From Polytrichum commune (Eukaryota > Streptophyta > Polytrichopsida > Polytrichales > Polytrichaceae): a stretch of 64,000 bases of DNA. Position numbers and translations under genes: made by a program. Location: assembly GCA_950295325.1 (NCBI GenBank), contig OX485807.1, positions 38,470,440 to 38,534,439 on the forward strand. Reading direction: 5' to 3'. The notes under the pieces were generated by a model. It saw nothing but the letters and a program-made list of their open reading frames with translations. It had not been told where the DNA came from and made no database searches. Shown piece after piece: positions 1 to 11,799 of this stretch (the stretch's first letter is position 1; each line of letters starts with the position of its first letter).

Positions 1-39
1 AAATGCAGTCAGCTATATTATGACATTATGGAAAATTAC

Positions 40-260
40 CACACTCAATATTGTATTTAGTGCCACTTACTATTGGATTCACCTGATGCTATAACTATTT
101 ATTGTATATCTCTTCTTTTGGCCAACAACGGTTGAGTTGGTTGTTTGGACGTTATAGAATGTCGACATCTTTACTTGGTAGAAAATTACATTAATAGTAA
201 AAAGATATAGCGTTGTGTGATTCCAAATAGTAAGTGACACCAAATTAAATATTTAGTGTT
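40..260. repeat. CACTA-like MITE copy 1 (family D)
   Basis: Short element of about 220 bp whose two ends are inverted copies: a left end reading roughly ACTCAATATTGTATTTAGTG followed by CACTTACTATTGG, and a right end with CCAAATAGTAAGTGACAC then an ATATTTAGTG-like terminus. The same ends and a similar interior occur at 3154 and 16026. Ends beginning CACTA suggest a non-autonomous CACTA relative, but no clear 3-bp target duplication is visible, so the superfamily is inferred. Confidence 0.6.
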
Positions 261-3153
261 TTATCTTCATAACGTTACTCAACTGGATCTCACCTATTTG
301 TGCGGCTAGGAATATACACGTAGCACTTGTTTGTGCATCCCACATAACATTACTCATAGCACAACTAGTGTTTTTTTGGGACCGGGATTTTGTTATGGAC
401 TGTACTTGTTATTCCATGGTCTACCATTCTTATTTTATTTTACAGTGCGATGCATGCATCTTTGTGAGTTCATATTGAACATGGATAGGGGCCAGGGGCC
501 CCAGGTACTGCTATTTGCCCGTACCGAAAGGATGTATATATACCTGCTTAGCCATGATTAGTAGGCCGCATGTGTTGCCCAGCCTGGGTGAGTGTCCAAC
601 TAAGTTTCTAGGTGCTAGGGTGTACACCTAGATGGGCCCAGTTGCACTTCCTCCAATGAAATGTATATGATTTAAATGAATAGTCCATGAAGCCAAAAGG
701 CCGTTGAGAGCCAACCTTGCTACCCTCCCACTCATGCAGGACCACAACTGCCATAAACAATGGGACGAGTGGCAGGCCTCACCCGAGCCCATTACCCTCA
801 AGTGAATACACTTCATCAATTGAGTAATGTTATGAACTAATTCATGTTTTATCCATTTTCTTTATTAAGTAAGGGTACACAATTGAAGTCCTAATGATGT
901 TGGTATGCACGAAGCCAACGGCAGGGGATCGGTGCATGTTCAACTTTGAATATGGTAACTCCCGCCAAACATCCCGCCAATACATAAAAAATGGACATCA
1001 TAGATTTACAACATTGCAAAATACTATCACTTAATTCAGTGGATTCTCGTCCGGGTTTCATTCATTTATGACAATGTCTCATTACATAAATGTTAGGATG
1101 CATAATATACCAAAAGTGGATGAACTAGAAATAAGTTAGAATGACAACATTTGTAAACTTATTCATAAAAAGTGTCATTAGAAAACTTAACACAGTGACA
1201 CAAACTACCATATGACACTAAATACAATGTTTAGTGTAGTAATTCATTCTCAAAAAGAGTTTAGTGGACTCTTTATGCCACCCCACTAGCCATACCCACA
1301 AACTCATACCGCTAACCGACCTCACATGGTGTCCAAAGTAGTTTGCATCCAAAGTGGAAAGAGAACATTGATAAGCCACTCCATCATATAATGTTACCCT
1401 CAAAAATAACTCATCTCGTCCTTCAAACTATGAGCGTTATGTTCTTTTCAAAAAAAAACTTCAACTTTCCTTAGCACCGTCTCCCATCATGTGTCGTTTC
1501 AACTTCAAAAAGGTAATGAATATGCAGCTTGTCAAGAATCCATTGGGATCAAAGAGGGCACCATTCCTCCACTATTAATGGACCCACAAAGCTTGCGACA
1601 CAAGCTAAATAATGGGAAGGGAAGGAGCTCACAAAATGTAACCCCCAAGCATCTAAGAAGGCCTCTATCTCCAAGCAACCCAAAAAAATAGCGTAGTTGA
1701 GCTACACACTTTTGTTTCTAGTTAATCATGTCGCAAGTACCAACGCACTGCACTATTTGGACAAGTTAAACATTTTGACGTTATTGAAGTTTCAAGTTCA
1801 AATATGTAACTTGGGTGCTCTTGGATGCAAGTACATGCGTTGTATTTTGATCATCAATGTCTACTATGAGAAGAAGAAGAAGAAGCAAAATAATAATAAA
1901 TAAAAATAATCTTTGACGCAAGACAATGTATACAATAAGGTTTCAAACACATAAATATACAAAAATGTGATTTACAAATTTGGTGAAGCATGTATAAATT
2001 GTGCAGATGGTTGTATATTGAGGCCCCAAGCCCTTTAAGGCTCAACCATGTGATATGAGGGTTGACCAAAAAGCAAACACGATGAGGATTTTAGGTCATT
2101 CACGTAAGGGGGGTTCAAGAAAGGGGGATGTATGGTAGACAGACCCATTTCTGATAACCACCCCGATCTTAATACATGAAGTCCCCTAAATCCGCGAAGT
2201 TCCACACATGTATTCGTCGGTCTCTTAATTTGGACTTATGGAAATAGGTAGTGGCCAAGTGAAAGAGGAGTTAAAGTCGTCGAGGAACTCAACATGATGA
2301 AAAAGTAAGTTAAAGGGCACGTACTGGGTTCCTTGAAAAGGGCATTGGGTGTACTCAAGTTTTCATCTACCCATTGTAGAAAAATAAGTCAAGCAACGTT
2401 ATAAATATGGGATGGGAGAGAATAAGGCCTTTAAAATTTTACTGTAATTTCATTACTACGAAATAAATTGTGATTTTTTTTTATTAAACGTCTTGATTTC
2501 AATTTCCATGCTTGGAAAAAACCACTCCATTATCACACATGCACCACATTTATGTGAGCCTTAAGATGTTAGATGTTTCACATTCAACCCGAGGGGTCTT
2601 ACATTCCCGAATAACCAAATAATAATTCTAGCATCATTTCATGCAACGCTCTATCTCATAGACCTCGGGTTCACTCCTTAACAATGTCATGTAACTGGTA
2701 TTTACACGAATACCTTTTTATTTTTATTTCCAATGTAAACAAAAACTCATGTGTCCTTCTACAAGTGTGGACACATGTTGATATTTGGTTGGCATTTAAA
2801 TCCATAAAATGAGCAATATTATTGTGTTATTTAACTACACAAAAAGTCCATTGGCTCAAAGAAAGCATGGTTGACTCGACACCCTCTAAATATGGATATA
2901 CTCAACAATGGGTGCTCCTCGCTTTTTATTGGAGGAATCACATGCCTTGGTGCTCATGACTAGAGTCACTAGACTAGACTAAGTATAAAGCGAACTCATG
3001 CAAACTAGTAAGGACAATGCGATTCAAAATGGTGCTTATTCATCACATATTTGAGTATCATCCAATAAAGTTTCATGATTGGAAGGCCCACGGAAGTGGC
3101 GCACCGTTTATGGTACTTAGCGTCACGTACTAATTGGAGCTCCGAGGTGCTTA
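261..3153. other. Intergenic, no gene recognised
   Basis: AT-rich sequence with only short, unconserved open frames and no recognisable domain. An isolated family D terminus (CACTAAATACAATGTTTAGTG type) lies at about 1216-1239. Nothing else could be assigned. Confidence 0.6.
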
Positions 3154-3381
3154 CACTACACTAAACATGATATTTAGTGTCGCTTACTATTTGGATTTAC
3201 ACGGTGCTATATCTTTTCATTATTGATGTTTCTTTTTAACCGAGTAAAGTTGTTAATGTTCTATAGTGCCCAAATAACATGTTCAACATTCGCTGGTAAA
3301 ATATGCGATATACAGTGAACATATACAACATCGCGTAATTCCAAATAGTGAGTGACACTACATATCATATTCAATGTAGTT
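3154..3381. repeat. CACTA-like MITE copy 2 (family D)
   Basis: About 228 bp. It starts CACTACACTAAACATGATAT and continues with TTAGTG and CTTACTATTTGGA; the far end is the approximate inverse (TTCCAAATAGTGAGTGACAC, then a degraded CACTA-type terminus). The interior (an AACCGAGTAAAG-like stretch, then TATAGTGCCCAAA) matches the copy at 16026. Non-coding. Confidence 0.7.
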
Positions 3382-6111
3382 ATTGAGAACGTAACATTTA
3401 ACCAAGCAAAGTCATATGTTCTATGATTAGGTAATGTCTGAACAATCAATTCAAAATTTGCTAGTAAAAACTGAACTCATGAGCAAGAAGTTATTGCATT
3501 GCATGATTATAGATAGTAAAAGACACTGAATACCATAAGGAGAGTAGTCCCACAAGGATTGACCATGGTAGGTGCACTCACCTTAGCCTTTCTTACCGTG
3601 AACTGGAGTTAGTTTTTGATCCCCACGTTCTAGTTTGGGTCTTCATGTGGATGAATTGTTTAAGATGCTTCCACAATAGTGGTAGGCCGGATAGAGATAT
3701 ATGAATGGCACCCGACCATGTTGGACCCATTTTGGAAGCTCAAAGGTTGTAAGGTTATTCTTGTTGTGTGTTGAACCGAGGTGGGTGGTTGCACGGGTAG
3801 GCGTTTCTCTTTGACAAGGTGTTAGGTACATTCCATAACATACAAATCTTTTGGGAATTGTTGCTTTTTTTAACTCTCAAGTGCCCGTCCAAAGCTTCTC
3901 GTCATGAGGACCCTTGGTGGAGCACCACTTCCTAGTCCAAGCGTAGAGCACACGGACTTTGCATGCCATCCAAAGAGAACATATCCAAGTAAAATCGGGG
4001 ATTGATTCACACAATGAGCTTGATTGGCGTTTTGAAATTGGATGGAATGTGCATGTTGATCAAAGTGCGTTAGATTGGGATTATTTTCTCTAATAGAATA
4101 AGAAGTGGAAGTGGATAGAAATGAGCAAATCAACAAACCCAATAGGGGCCCAACACGAGCAAATTCCATTTCCGGGGGCCACCGTTACCGTCTCCAATGT
4201 TGGCGGAAGGTGGGTTGATTATCACTAAAGGTGAGATAATGTGCCTATAATAAGCATATTTTGGTGTGATCGGCCCACCAAAATTCAACAAACTCCATTG
4301 CAAAGTGTGTTATTCTCTTACGATTTTATTTCTAGCAATACCTAGGATTCGATTTTGTGTGACATCCCCGTGAAGATGATATCTAGACACATATCAGTGG
4401 TGTCCGTGTAAAATCAGAATTCAATAGGAAGGTGAAAACATATTGAAATAGCATCAAAGTTCCCGAATTAGCTTGGTGAATTTTTACTGGAAGGAAATGG
4501 TCCTCGACGTGTAGAGGGCTCTTTCTCACTAGAGACATGTCATCCATAGTAGATGACATTATATAAACACCACAAACCCCCAAGCCGATAATGTCACCTC
4601 AAGTACATACATTCATATTAATACACATAATATCCTTGTTGCAAAAAAAAGTAAAAAGTAAAAAAGTAAAACCAAATCAACATGGTAACAATACTAGTAA
4701 ATGTGGTCCTGATATGGTTGGTCATTAGTTTATGACCCCACCAATAAAAGTCAAATGCAATATATGCCAATTGTAAATCAGACTCGACACCTGTTATAAA
4801 GTTCTATCACTGGGTATTATCCATGTATAAAGTTCTAGGGTTTCGGGAACCCAAAGTGTCCAAGTGTCGGAAACTCTCTGTGCAAGCTCTCTTCAATTTC
4901 TTAGTGTTAGGAGATGCCTCAGGAGTGAGTGGCGTGGACTACAAAAAAGAAGAAGGCTTTATGAGCTCACCAATTTAAATTATGCACTCTACAAACACCT
5001 TAGAGTGCACACTAGTTTTCTTGAAAGATATGGTAAATGAGCATGTATTCATGAATTCAATATCGTTAAGTAAAAACATTAGTCCTGACAAATTTTGAGT
5101 CTTGCAAAATAGTGTGTGTTTTAGGAATTAGTACCATAGGCACTAAATGGGATAATCAATGTAGTAAACAACAAAGAGAGAGTTGGACATTTCTTGAGTA
5201 GATCTATGCTTACATTCAAGCATAGTCTTTCTTAATACATCTTCTTGTTCAAAGGCCAAATCATTCTTCTACATGTCTATGTACCTTTCAAAACTCGGGA
5301 GGGTGGGCAGGGTCATCCCTCATGGCCATATCATTGCATAGCTATCTCTATATTTTTGCCACTATCTCATCTTGGTATGTATCTAAAAAAGTTAAACCTT
5401 AAAGCATCAAACTACTAAGGTTGTAACATTTGTACCCTTAAACAATGTGTTGCATTCCATATCCAATATGTGCACAGTCAAACTCAAAAGGGCATTTTAA
5501 GACATGTGCAAAATGTACTTCAATCACAACTCAACAATGACTTGTATTCTACATTATTTTGTAGAATACCTAAACATTGTACACACCATAATTTTGAAAG
5601 AAGATGGTATACAAAACCTAAGAAAGCCGTCAAAGTTGTGAAGGGTTTGCCTCACATGTGCCCATGCCACCAACCAAATCCAAAGAGAGTTAATAATGTA
5701 CACGAAATGAATAATAGCATAACCCAATTGTTATCTATGTCACACAATCAAGTACGGCATAATCATATATTTTGTATTATTGAATACCCAAACTACCACT
5801 AGGTATTATACATGTTCCTTAGCCATTTGAACCTTGTGTGACTGAAAATTAAGGCAAGTAGCATACACCTCCCACAAGTCCACACAACTTACACTAATCC
5901 CAAAAGTTACTTAGGGTAAACTACTATTGCGGGTTATCCTTTGAAAGGAGGTTCTTATGTCTATTTTCACTTAATTTAGGATTAGGTGACAATTCTTGTA
6001 TGTAGATGCATAGAACTAGATCTATGGTGGATATTTTAAAGGTTAAACTTACCTAACCCTAAAGTAATTAATCTTTGGGGTTATATTTTATTACCAATTC
6101 GATCCATTTAT

Positions 6112-6112
<1 letters not shown>
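3382..6112. other. Intergenic, no gene recognised
   Basis: No coding region supported. The only structure I can name is the dispersed repeat at about 4845-5100, listed separately. Open frames of up to about 110 codons here have no domain signature and no homologue that I recognise. Confidence 0.6.
4845..5100 (+). repeat. Dispersed repeat, unoccupied paralogue of the MITE site at 23258
   Basis: This stretch matches 23160-23965 in order: a GGGTTTCGGGA / GGGTCTCGGGA start, then AACTCTC..TGCAAG, GAGATGCCT, GAGTGAGTGG and TATGCACTCTACAAACACCTTA. At 23258 the match is interrupted by a 503-bp element; here it is continuous through TCA at 4919-4921. It therefore serves as an empty-site reference. 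Function of the repeat itself is unknown. Confidence 0.7.
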
Positions 6113-6144
<32 letters not shown>

Positions 6145-6334
6145 TACCTCTCATTCATCCAAATGAAAAGCCATAAAATTGGTATGCAACCCAAAGATTT
6201 ATCTTTTTATTTTCTTTCATAGTAGGATTGGTTTCAAAGAACCCAAATTAGTTTGTTCGAGGTTGTTTGACATGTATCGGTTTTAATGTTGAATGGTTGA
6301 GAGGTATGCTCGCGGATGATAACTCCCTCTCTTC
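6113..6334. repeat. Mutator-like MITE, degenerate copy (family F)
   Basis: Ends are inverted copies: an AG-rich left end leading to GCGTACCTCTCATTCATCCA, and a right end GAATGGTTGAGAGGTATGCTCG followed by CCCTCTC. The left terminus has expanded into an (AG)n tract at about 6116-6142. Ends match the better preserved copy at 44412. Non-coding. Confidence 0.55.
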
Positions 6335-6556
6335 ATTGTCGCATACAACCCACATACATACCTCTCATCCCTCCCACATCAAAACACGACCCCTTGTAGG
6401 TTTGGTGCCGATTCATCTCAAATTATCTCAAGGAAACACGTTCGGGGTCCTTAAAGCCTAAATCCAATGTCAAATAAACTAATTTTAGTAACATCAAGGC
6501 TCGTGCATTGGATGAAACAGAAGTACGCTCGTATACCATAATCCCCTCTCTCTACA
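6335..6556. repeat. Mutator-like MITE, second adjacent copy (family F)
   Basis: The interior closely follows the 44412 copy: CCTCTCATCC, then CCCCTTGTAGGTTTGGTGCCG, TTCATCTCAA, GGGGTCCTTAAA and a terminal GGATGAAACAGAAGTACGCTCG..CCCTCTCTC. It abuts the copy at 6113, so two elements lie head to tail. No clean target duplication is seen. Confidence 0.6.
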
Positions 6557-6851
6557 AAACAATATAACATTATCCAAATCCACAACATTCTTCTGTGCGA
6601 CTGACAGTATTTCACAAAATACTCCTCACATTCAAATTGAATGTGGAGAATAATCCGTTTAATATTGTCCGTCCCACATAACATTGTTACGAGTCTGAAT
6701 ATTGTTATGAACAACATCCTCTAACGCCACTATCATAAGGCATGGCCTAGAATGTTCTACGAACAACATACACTTTATTCACTCCAGCCTCCTCCGGAGA
6801 CCGGAATTCTTCTTCTTCTGAACAACATCCCATGACCTTTGGTAGTAAAAA

Positions 6852-6885
<34 letters not shown>

Positions 6886-9234
6886 ATTGTTTTCTTTCTC
6901 TGATATTCCAGGCTGGACTGGCACAGGCAGCCAAGTGAAGTTACAAATCTCCAGGCTGGGCAGCGAAGCGAACTCCAATGAGGGTTGCCCAAAAAACAAA
7001 ATAGTAAAGCTAAACATAGAGAGACAGCTACACACTTGCCCACTTTGTTACCAAGCATGACCGACATGCTTTTGGTGGAACATGTTTTATTATTTTACCT
7101 CATTATTTACAACTCCCGTTTCCTAATATGGCCTAAGAAACTTTCCGAGTAGCTAGTAAGACACAAATAGTATGCCACCCTAAGGGGTTCGCTTTATTGT
7201 TAAGTGGCACGGTGCTCACAAGCAGCAACAACGGCCTTATAATGTCGACACATGCTTGCTTATTTAGCATGATTCTGTGGTAGTGGCCTCTTTAGTGGGT
7301 ATGATGTTAATAAAGCTCGTTTCCATAGACGTAGTGTACTACTATTAAATTAGTATTAAATGGGAATATGAACACTTAATGATATGATTCTTAAAGGTCA
7401 AAGGAATAAATAAGATATGAGTTGACTATGCAACGAGAATGTTGCCGCAATTGCAATCATCGTAGGTGGAGAAAATTAATGGTTCTCAAAAGTACGAAAC
7501 TTTATCAACAACAACTGGGAGAATTATTCCGTCGTTCAATTTTTGAAATCAGATATTTATTGTGTGTGATACGAGAGTGTTTCGAATTGCATGCTAATCA
7601 TTAGTTAATTAGAACGTTCACGGTGACTCATCAGAAGTGCAATAAACAATTAGGTCGCCCCACCCCACTGATTCCATCGACATTCCACTCCGTTTTGACT
7701 ATAATTTTATTACCGAATTAATGAAATCCATGAAGTAAATTTTTTTCCTTTTTTTATAGATGAGTTAAGAAAGTTGTATGTTTTTGTGGTATGGTTTGGT
7801 CCCGAGGTAATTTGCATGGGTAAAGAGGCAACCTATACACATTGCAACGTAATTTCACATTTCAATGTATGTATTAGAGTTAATCTTGACATGTCATAAA
7901 GGTAGAGGCAACTAATCATGTCACCCGTCTCCTTTTAAGAGCAACACCTACATCTTCCTCTTGATCCCTGATCCTCACACCCTCTTAATTATTTTTGCCA
8001 ATGAAGGTTTGCCAAGTGGCAGTGACTTATACCCCATCCACACTTATCGGTGCGGGCCACTGATGAACAGTTTCTACCAACACTGGTTACATCTTGTGAC
8101 TATCACTGGCCAAACTGGAGCTAAAAGTGGCCCATGGTGGTGGGAGCCGTTCGTTGGTGGCCTAATCTAGGAAAAAAAAACCAATCAATTTCTCATGGAT
8201 TTTCGTGTATTGCCATTCAATTTGATATGCGTTGCCCTCCATCTATCTATGTTCATTCAATCACTTCTATGTACGCAATGCAAACTTTGCAAAATTCACC
8301 TGAACATCTAAGTAAGAACAAGTCCAACTATCGGTCAAAGCAGGCAAAGATTGCCTTAGTATGCTTCCCATATGACATGCATCTCGGCTCAACTGCATGT
8401 CACCCTAACTACCTACTGGTCTTTGTGGAGGTTGAGTACCGCCAAAGGCTCCAACATGTAGGGTTTGTTGTATCGTTAGTCAGTGACCATAACATGCTGA
8501 GGGCCGGGGAAAAATTGATCCTAGGTGCAAACTTTAGACCCGTGTCTTTATCTTTATTTGCATAGAGAAAACATGGGACCCACACTATGTAATAGTATGT
8601 AATTTTTCTCTTTCTTATTAATTGATCACATGACCCCACCGTTGTCCCACCCCCCCCCCCCCCCAATTATGTTGCTTATTAATCCTATAATGTTAACAAA
8701 ATTGAACATGTGATCCGGTTTACTACAAACACATGTTTGTTTGGTGTTTGATATCCACACCCAACCACACACATGACACCACTCCAATATATAGGTTGTT
8801 TGGTGAAGATAAACAACCAATTTAGATCTGCTTACGATAAGTTATGTTACATTGAGTTAAGTTAGACCAGTTAATTTGCTCAATTTCACTGCCACCCCCT
8901 TTCCAGCAGGCCAAGTGAAGAGTCTTGTACAAGTGTCACCACAAATATTTCGACAAGTGGAAAGAAAGTAGTATTAAGTGCCACTAATCTGGGACCAGGT
9001 CAGCCTTTACAACATAACAATCTGTGGCTTAATTTGTGGCTCATAAACACCCTTACTTAATTCTGACACAATAATTCCCCACATTTATCTCCTGTAGTGC
9101 CACCTAGGCGACGAGCGTAACCGAGCCCACAAAGCTTTGGCACCTTCTTATTGGCTACAAACCTTTAGTTATGAATAAATTGGTTGAGTTTGAGAAATAA
9201 GCGTTTAAAGTTCAAGACTTCAGCAGGAATAGTA
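6557..9234. other. Intergenic, no gene recognised
   Basis: Contains an (ATAC)n microsatellite at about 6856-6886, a short motif near 6786-6810 related to the hairpin element at 26241, a 15-base C run at 8650-8664, and at its right edge (about 9180-9232) a fragment of family C (TTGGTTGAGTTTGAGAAATA). An open frame of 143 codons at 8134-8565 has no recognisable domain and is not called as a gene. Confidence 0.55.
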
Positions 9235-9735
9235 GGGCCACTTCACACACAAGCCAAGAGCTGTGACCATGTAATTGTGAGAGCCCAAAAGAAAGTGTCC
9301 AAAGGCCGTTTCAAGACACCTCCAAAGTCATGTAGTGTGGTCACGGACCCTAAGTGTATTGGGAGCTCATATGTGACTGGGCCCTCAACCAAATGCTATT
9401 TCAATGAATTTCTATTCATGCAGGTCCTCAAGTATGGTAAAATAGAGCATACCAATGGTTGTGAGCGTTCGGAGTGCCATAGTCTCTCTGTTTTGTGTTA
9501 GGCCTACCTCCAAGAGATGGTTTTGAAAATAATCCAAGTGATCATGAAACATGATCCATTCGATGCCATGTAGGAATCCATGCATGTAGACTATCCATCC
9601 ATCTTGCATTCACATACTACGTTGGTCCCTCGAGCGTAGTGTGAAGTGAACTTGGACTGGCTCCGCCTTTTCCACCAATGAGAGTGCTTGAAGTGTGATG
9701 GTCACGGGCTCTCAGTCCCGTGTGTGAAGTGGCCC
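9235..9735 (-). mobile_element. Tourist/PIF-Harbinger-like MITE copy 1 (family B)
   Basis: A 501-bp non-coding element bounded by perfect 15-bp inverted ends, GGGCCACTTCACACA at left and its complement at right. The longer subterminal parts (GTGACCAT / ATGGTCAC, CCCAAAAGAAAGTGTCCAAA) also pair or recur. Flanks are GTA and TTA, a near-match to a 3-bp TWA target. The internal order is inverted relative to the copies at 16747 and 23258. GGG-type termini plus a TTA target are typical of PIF/Harbinger-derived Tourist MITEs. Confidence 0.8.
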
Positions 9736-9764
9736 TTACCCATCATTTTATTAGAGAATTTAGT

Positions 9765-10128
9765 TCTTTACCTTAATCATATAAATTTGAGTGGTATGTG
9801 GTTAGGCGTGGCTCCAAGAACGGATACCAAGAAGACATGTCGTTACAAGAGATTGGACTATGTTTTCACAATGTCATAGCCATTCTAGGACCAATAATCA
9901 ACATATTTGGTGGATCTGTATGACCATTTAATGAGCACAAGAATCTTCGTAATTTTGATCATGAATAAGATATTCATACGAGCTCCGAAAATTACGTGGA
10001 AAACAACCGTGATCTCACTTTGGATTTGCTACCCATCATGTACTACATTGCGTGTTTCATATCCTATGAGAAGTGGCCAGGGTGAAAAAAATCACCAACT
10101 AATACCCATCTACCTTACTTACAAAAGG
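9765..10128 (+). repeat. Dispersed repeat family A, copy 1
   Basis: About 360 bp. The diagnostic order of motifs is GAGTGGTATGTGGTTAGGCG, then AAGAAGACATGT, GAGATTGGACTA, TGTATGACCATTTAATGAGCAC, GAATCTTC, GAATAAGATATTCA, GAGCTCC, and finally TTTCATATCCTATGAGAAGTGG. The same order recurs at 47.5-48.4, 53.3, 57.5 and 59.8 kb. No long open frame; it looks like a non-autonomous element of unknown class. Confidence 0.7.
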
Positions 10129-10269
10129 CTAGGCCATGTGTTATGCTTAAATTAGCATGTCAACCGTCACTAACCCAACTTAACCCCTAAGGACCAATTT
10201 ACACACGTGATCAAGGGCCGTGAGAAAGATTGGTTTAGGGTTTTAATGGTCATAGTCGGTGGTCCGCAA

Positions 10270-11447
10270 CAGGCCATAAATTTGACACCCTAGCCAAATT
10301 TCCAGGGGACACCCTGCTCCAATTTTTGGGTGTCCTCATAAATTTCTCTTGAAATTTTTTTTTGGTCAAAATAGGTACAATTTTGAAAAATATATAATAT
10401 CATTTCAAAATCTCAATTAAAAATCAAAAAAATCACTACATATCATAACTTGCAATGCAAATCAAACCTACAAGCGGCGGCCTTTCATAGCACACCACTT
10501 TACCCATACTTGTTCAAAGTCAATGGCCTCTATGGGGATTTTTGCCATTGCAACTCTCATTTGTGCTTCCAAAGTCTCTAATACCAAACTACACCGTAAA
10601 GTAGATTTAATATGATTTTGAGTAGAAAATCCTCTCTCACAAGAAGCTGTACTAGCAGGAATTACAAGAACAGCTTGCCACAACTTTGTCATATGAGGAT
10701 ATCTTCCAACATAGTCCAAATTGGAAGAATAAACCATCCAAGCTTGGTGCATTTTAAGACCACCACATGAAATATGAAGTGTATCCAAAAAACCTCGAAG
10801 CTCTGATTTTAAACCACGCTCATCAAAAAGATTTGGTTGAAAAGCAAGAAAAACTCACATTGGTTGGAAGCAAGAAAAAACTCATATTGAGTGGAGGATG
10901 TGGAGGCACCACGGTGATAGAAACATTTGCCTCGCCATGTTCCTAGTTAGTCTCGCTCTCCATTCACCGTCCTAGCTCCCGGTTACAAAGGAAATTGCAA
11001 GAGCAAAGTTGAACTTAAGTATGTGAGTGAGTGTAGGAAGTTCTCCTACTGTTATGGGTTATGTTTTCCGGATACTTGAGCTGCGCTTTATAGTACTCAA
11101 GTAATACATGTCATTTCAATTTCTAGTGTGTCAATTGACGTGTGATTTTTTTCTTCACAAGTCACAGTACGTGTCAATTTCTAGAATGTGCGTGTCAATT
11201 GATGTGCATTTTTTTTTTGTGCAAGTTTTTGCGTGTCAAAAAAGAAAAACTTGCAAAAACTTTGTCAAACATATACGCTGATAGGCCCTACAAGTACAGG
11301 GGACACCCTGAATTTTTTGTTGGGTGTAAAAAGGACACCCTTGTAGGATTTTTGAGTTTCCTCAGGGACACCCTGTTTGAGATTTGGGTGTCCTAGGACA
11401 CTCTAGGAAGCAAAATACACCCCCCAGGGTGTCAATTTTATGCCCTG
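10270..11447 (-). mobile_element. hAT DNA transposon, degenerate, with 8-bp target duplication
   Basis: A 1178-bp element. The left end starts CAGGCCATAAATTTGACACC and the right end is its near-exact inverse, finishing in ..GACACC-type complement and CCCTG. It is flanked on both sides by GTCCGCAA (10262-10269 and 11448-11455). CAGG..CCTG termini and 8-bp target duplications are hallmarks of the hAT superfamily. Subterminal GGACACCC motifs repeat many times near both ends, as expected for transposase-binding arrays. The interior holds a transposase remnant on the - strand. The element is too short and broken to be autonomous. Confidence 0.9.
10468..10852 (-). pseudogene. hAT transposase C-terminal (dimerisation) fragment
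   Basis: An open stretch of about 127 codons on the - strand inside the hAT element. It carries the hAT C-terminal dimerisation pattern: YPHMTKLWQAVLVIPASTAS, then CERGFSTQN, an IKSTLR..L stretch and a final FEQVWVKW. In intact hAT transposases this region closes the RNase H-like catalytic fold and mediates oligomerisation. The DNA-binding zinc finger and most of the catalytic core are missing, and the frame is closed by a stop just upstream. It resembles the ZNF862-like group of hAT proteins. It is a relic with no host function implied. Confidence 0.88.
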
Positions 11448-11455
11448 GTCCGCAA

Positions 11456-11799
11456 CCATGCCCACCATGACAAACCCTAATCCGTAATTTTTAAAGCCTA
11501 TTTTATGTGACCCTATTGTGGGCATGTGAATCACGAAAATTGTCATTTCAAAGGGTTGACCGTGGACCCAAAATATAGTTCCTATTGTGGCTCACCAGCT
11601 GTGTAAGTAGACAGATAAATTTGTCCACATGAATCTTGCTTGAAGCCAATGAATGAGATGCGGGTCGGGATAGAAGTTCCATTCCCTTGCAACGGACTCC
11701 TGCTTATAGGGAGGAGGCCCAAATAACTTCACTTATTATTTTATATATTCCAAGGCATTCATATATAGTTGGACTCAAGGGAGGCCCCACATTTCTTCA
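11456..11799. other. Intergenic repeat remnant
   Basis: Right-hand part of the host repeat into which the hAT element inserted (CCATGCCCACCATGACAAAC onward), followed by unassigned sequence. Sequence like the left and right flanks recurs around 21370-21470. No gene. Confidence 0.5.

Noticed and set aside
8134-8565. 143-codon open frame
   Set aside because: No motif or family resemblance, no splice context and no conserved paralogue in the window.
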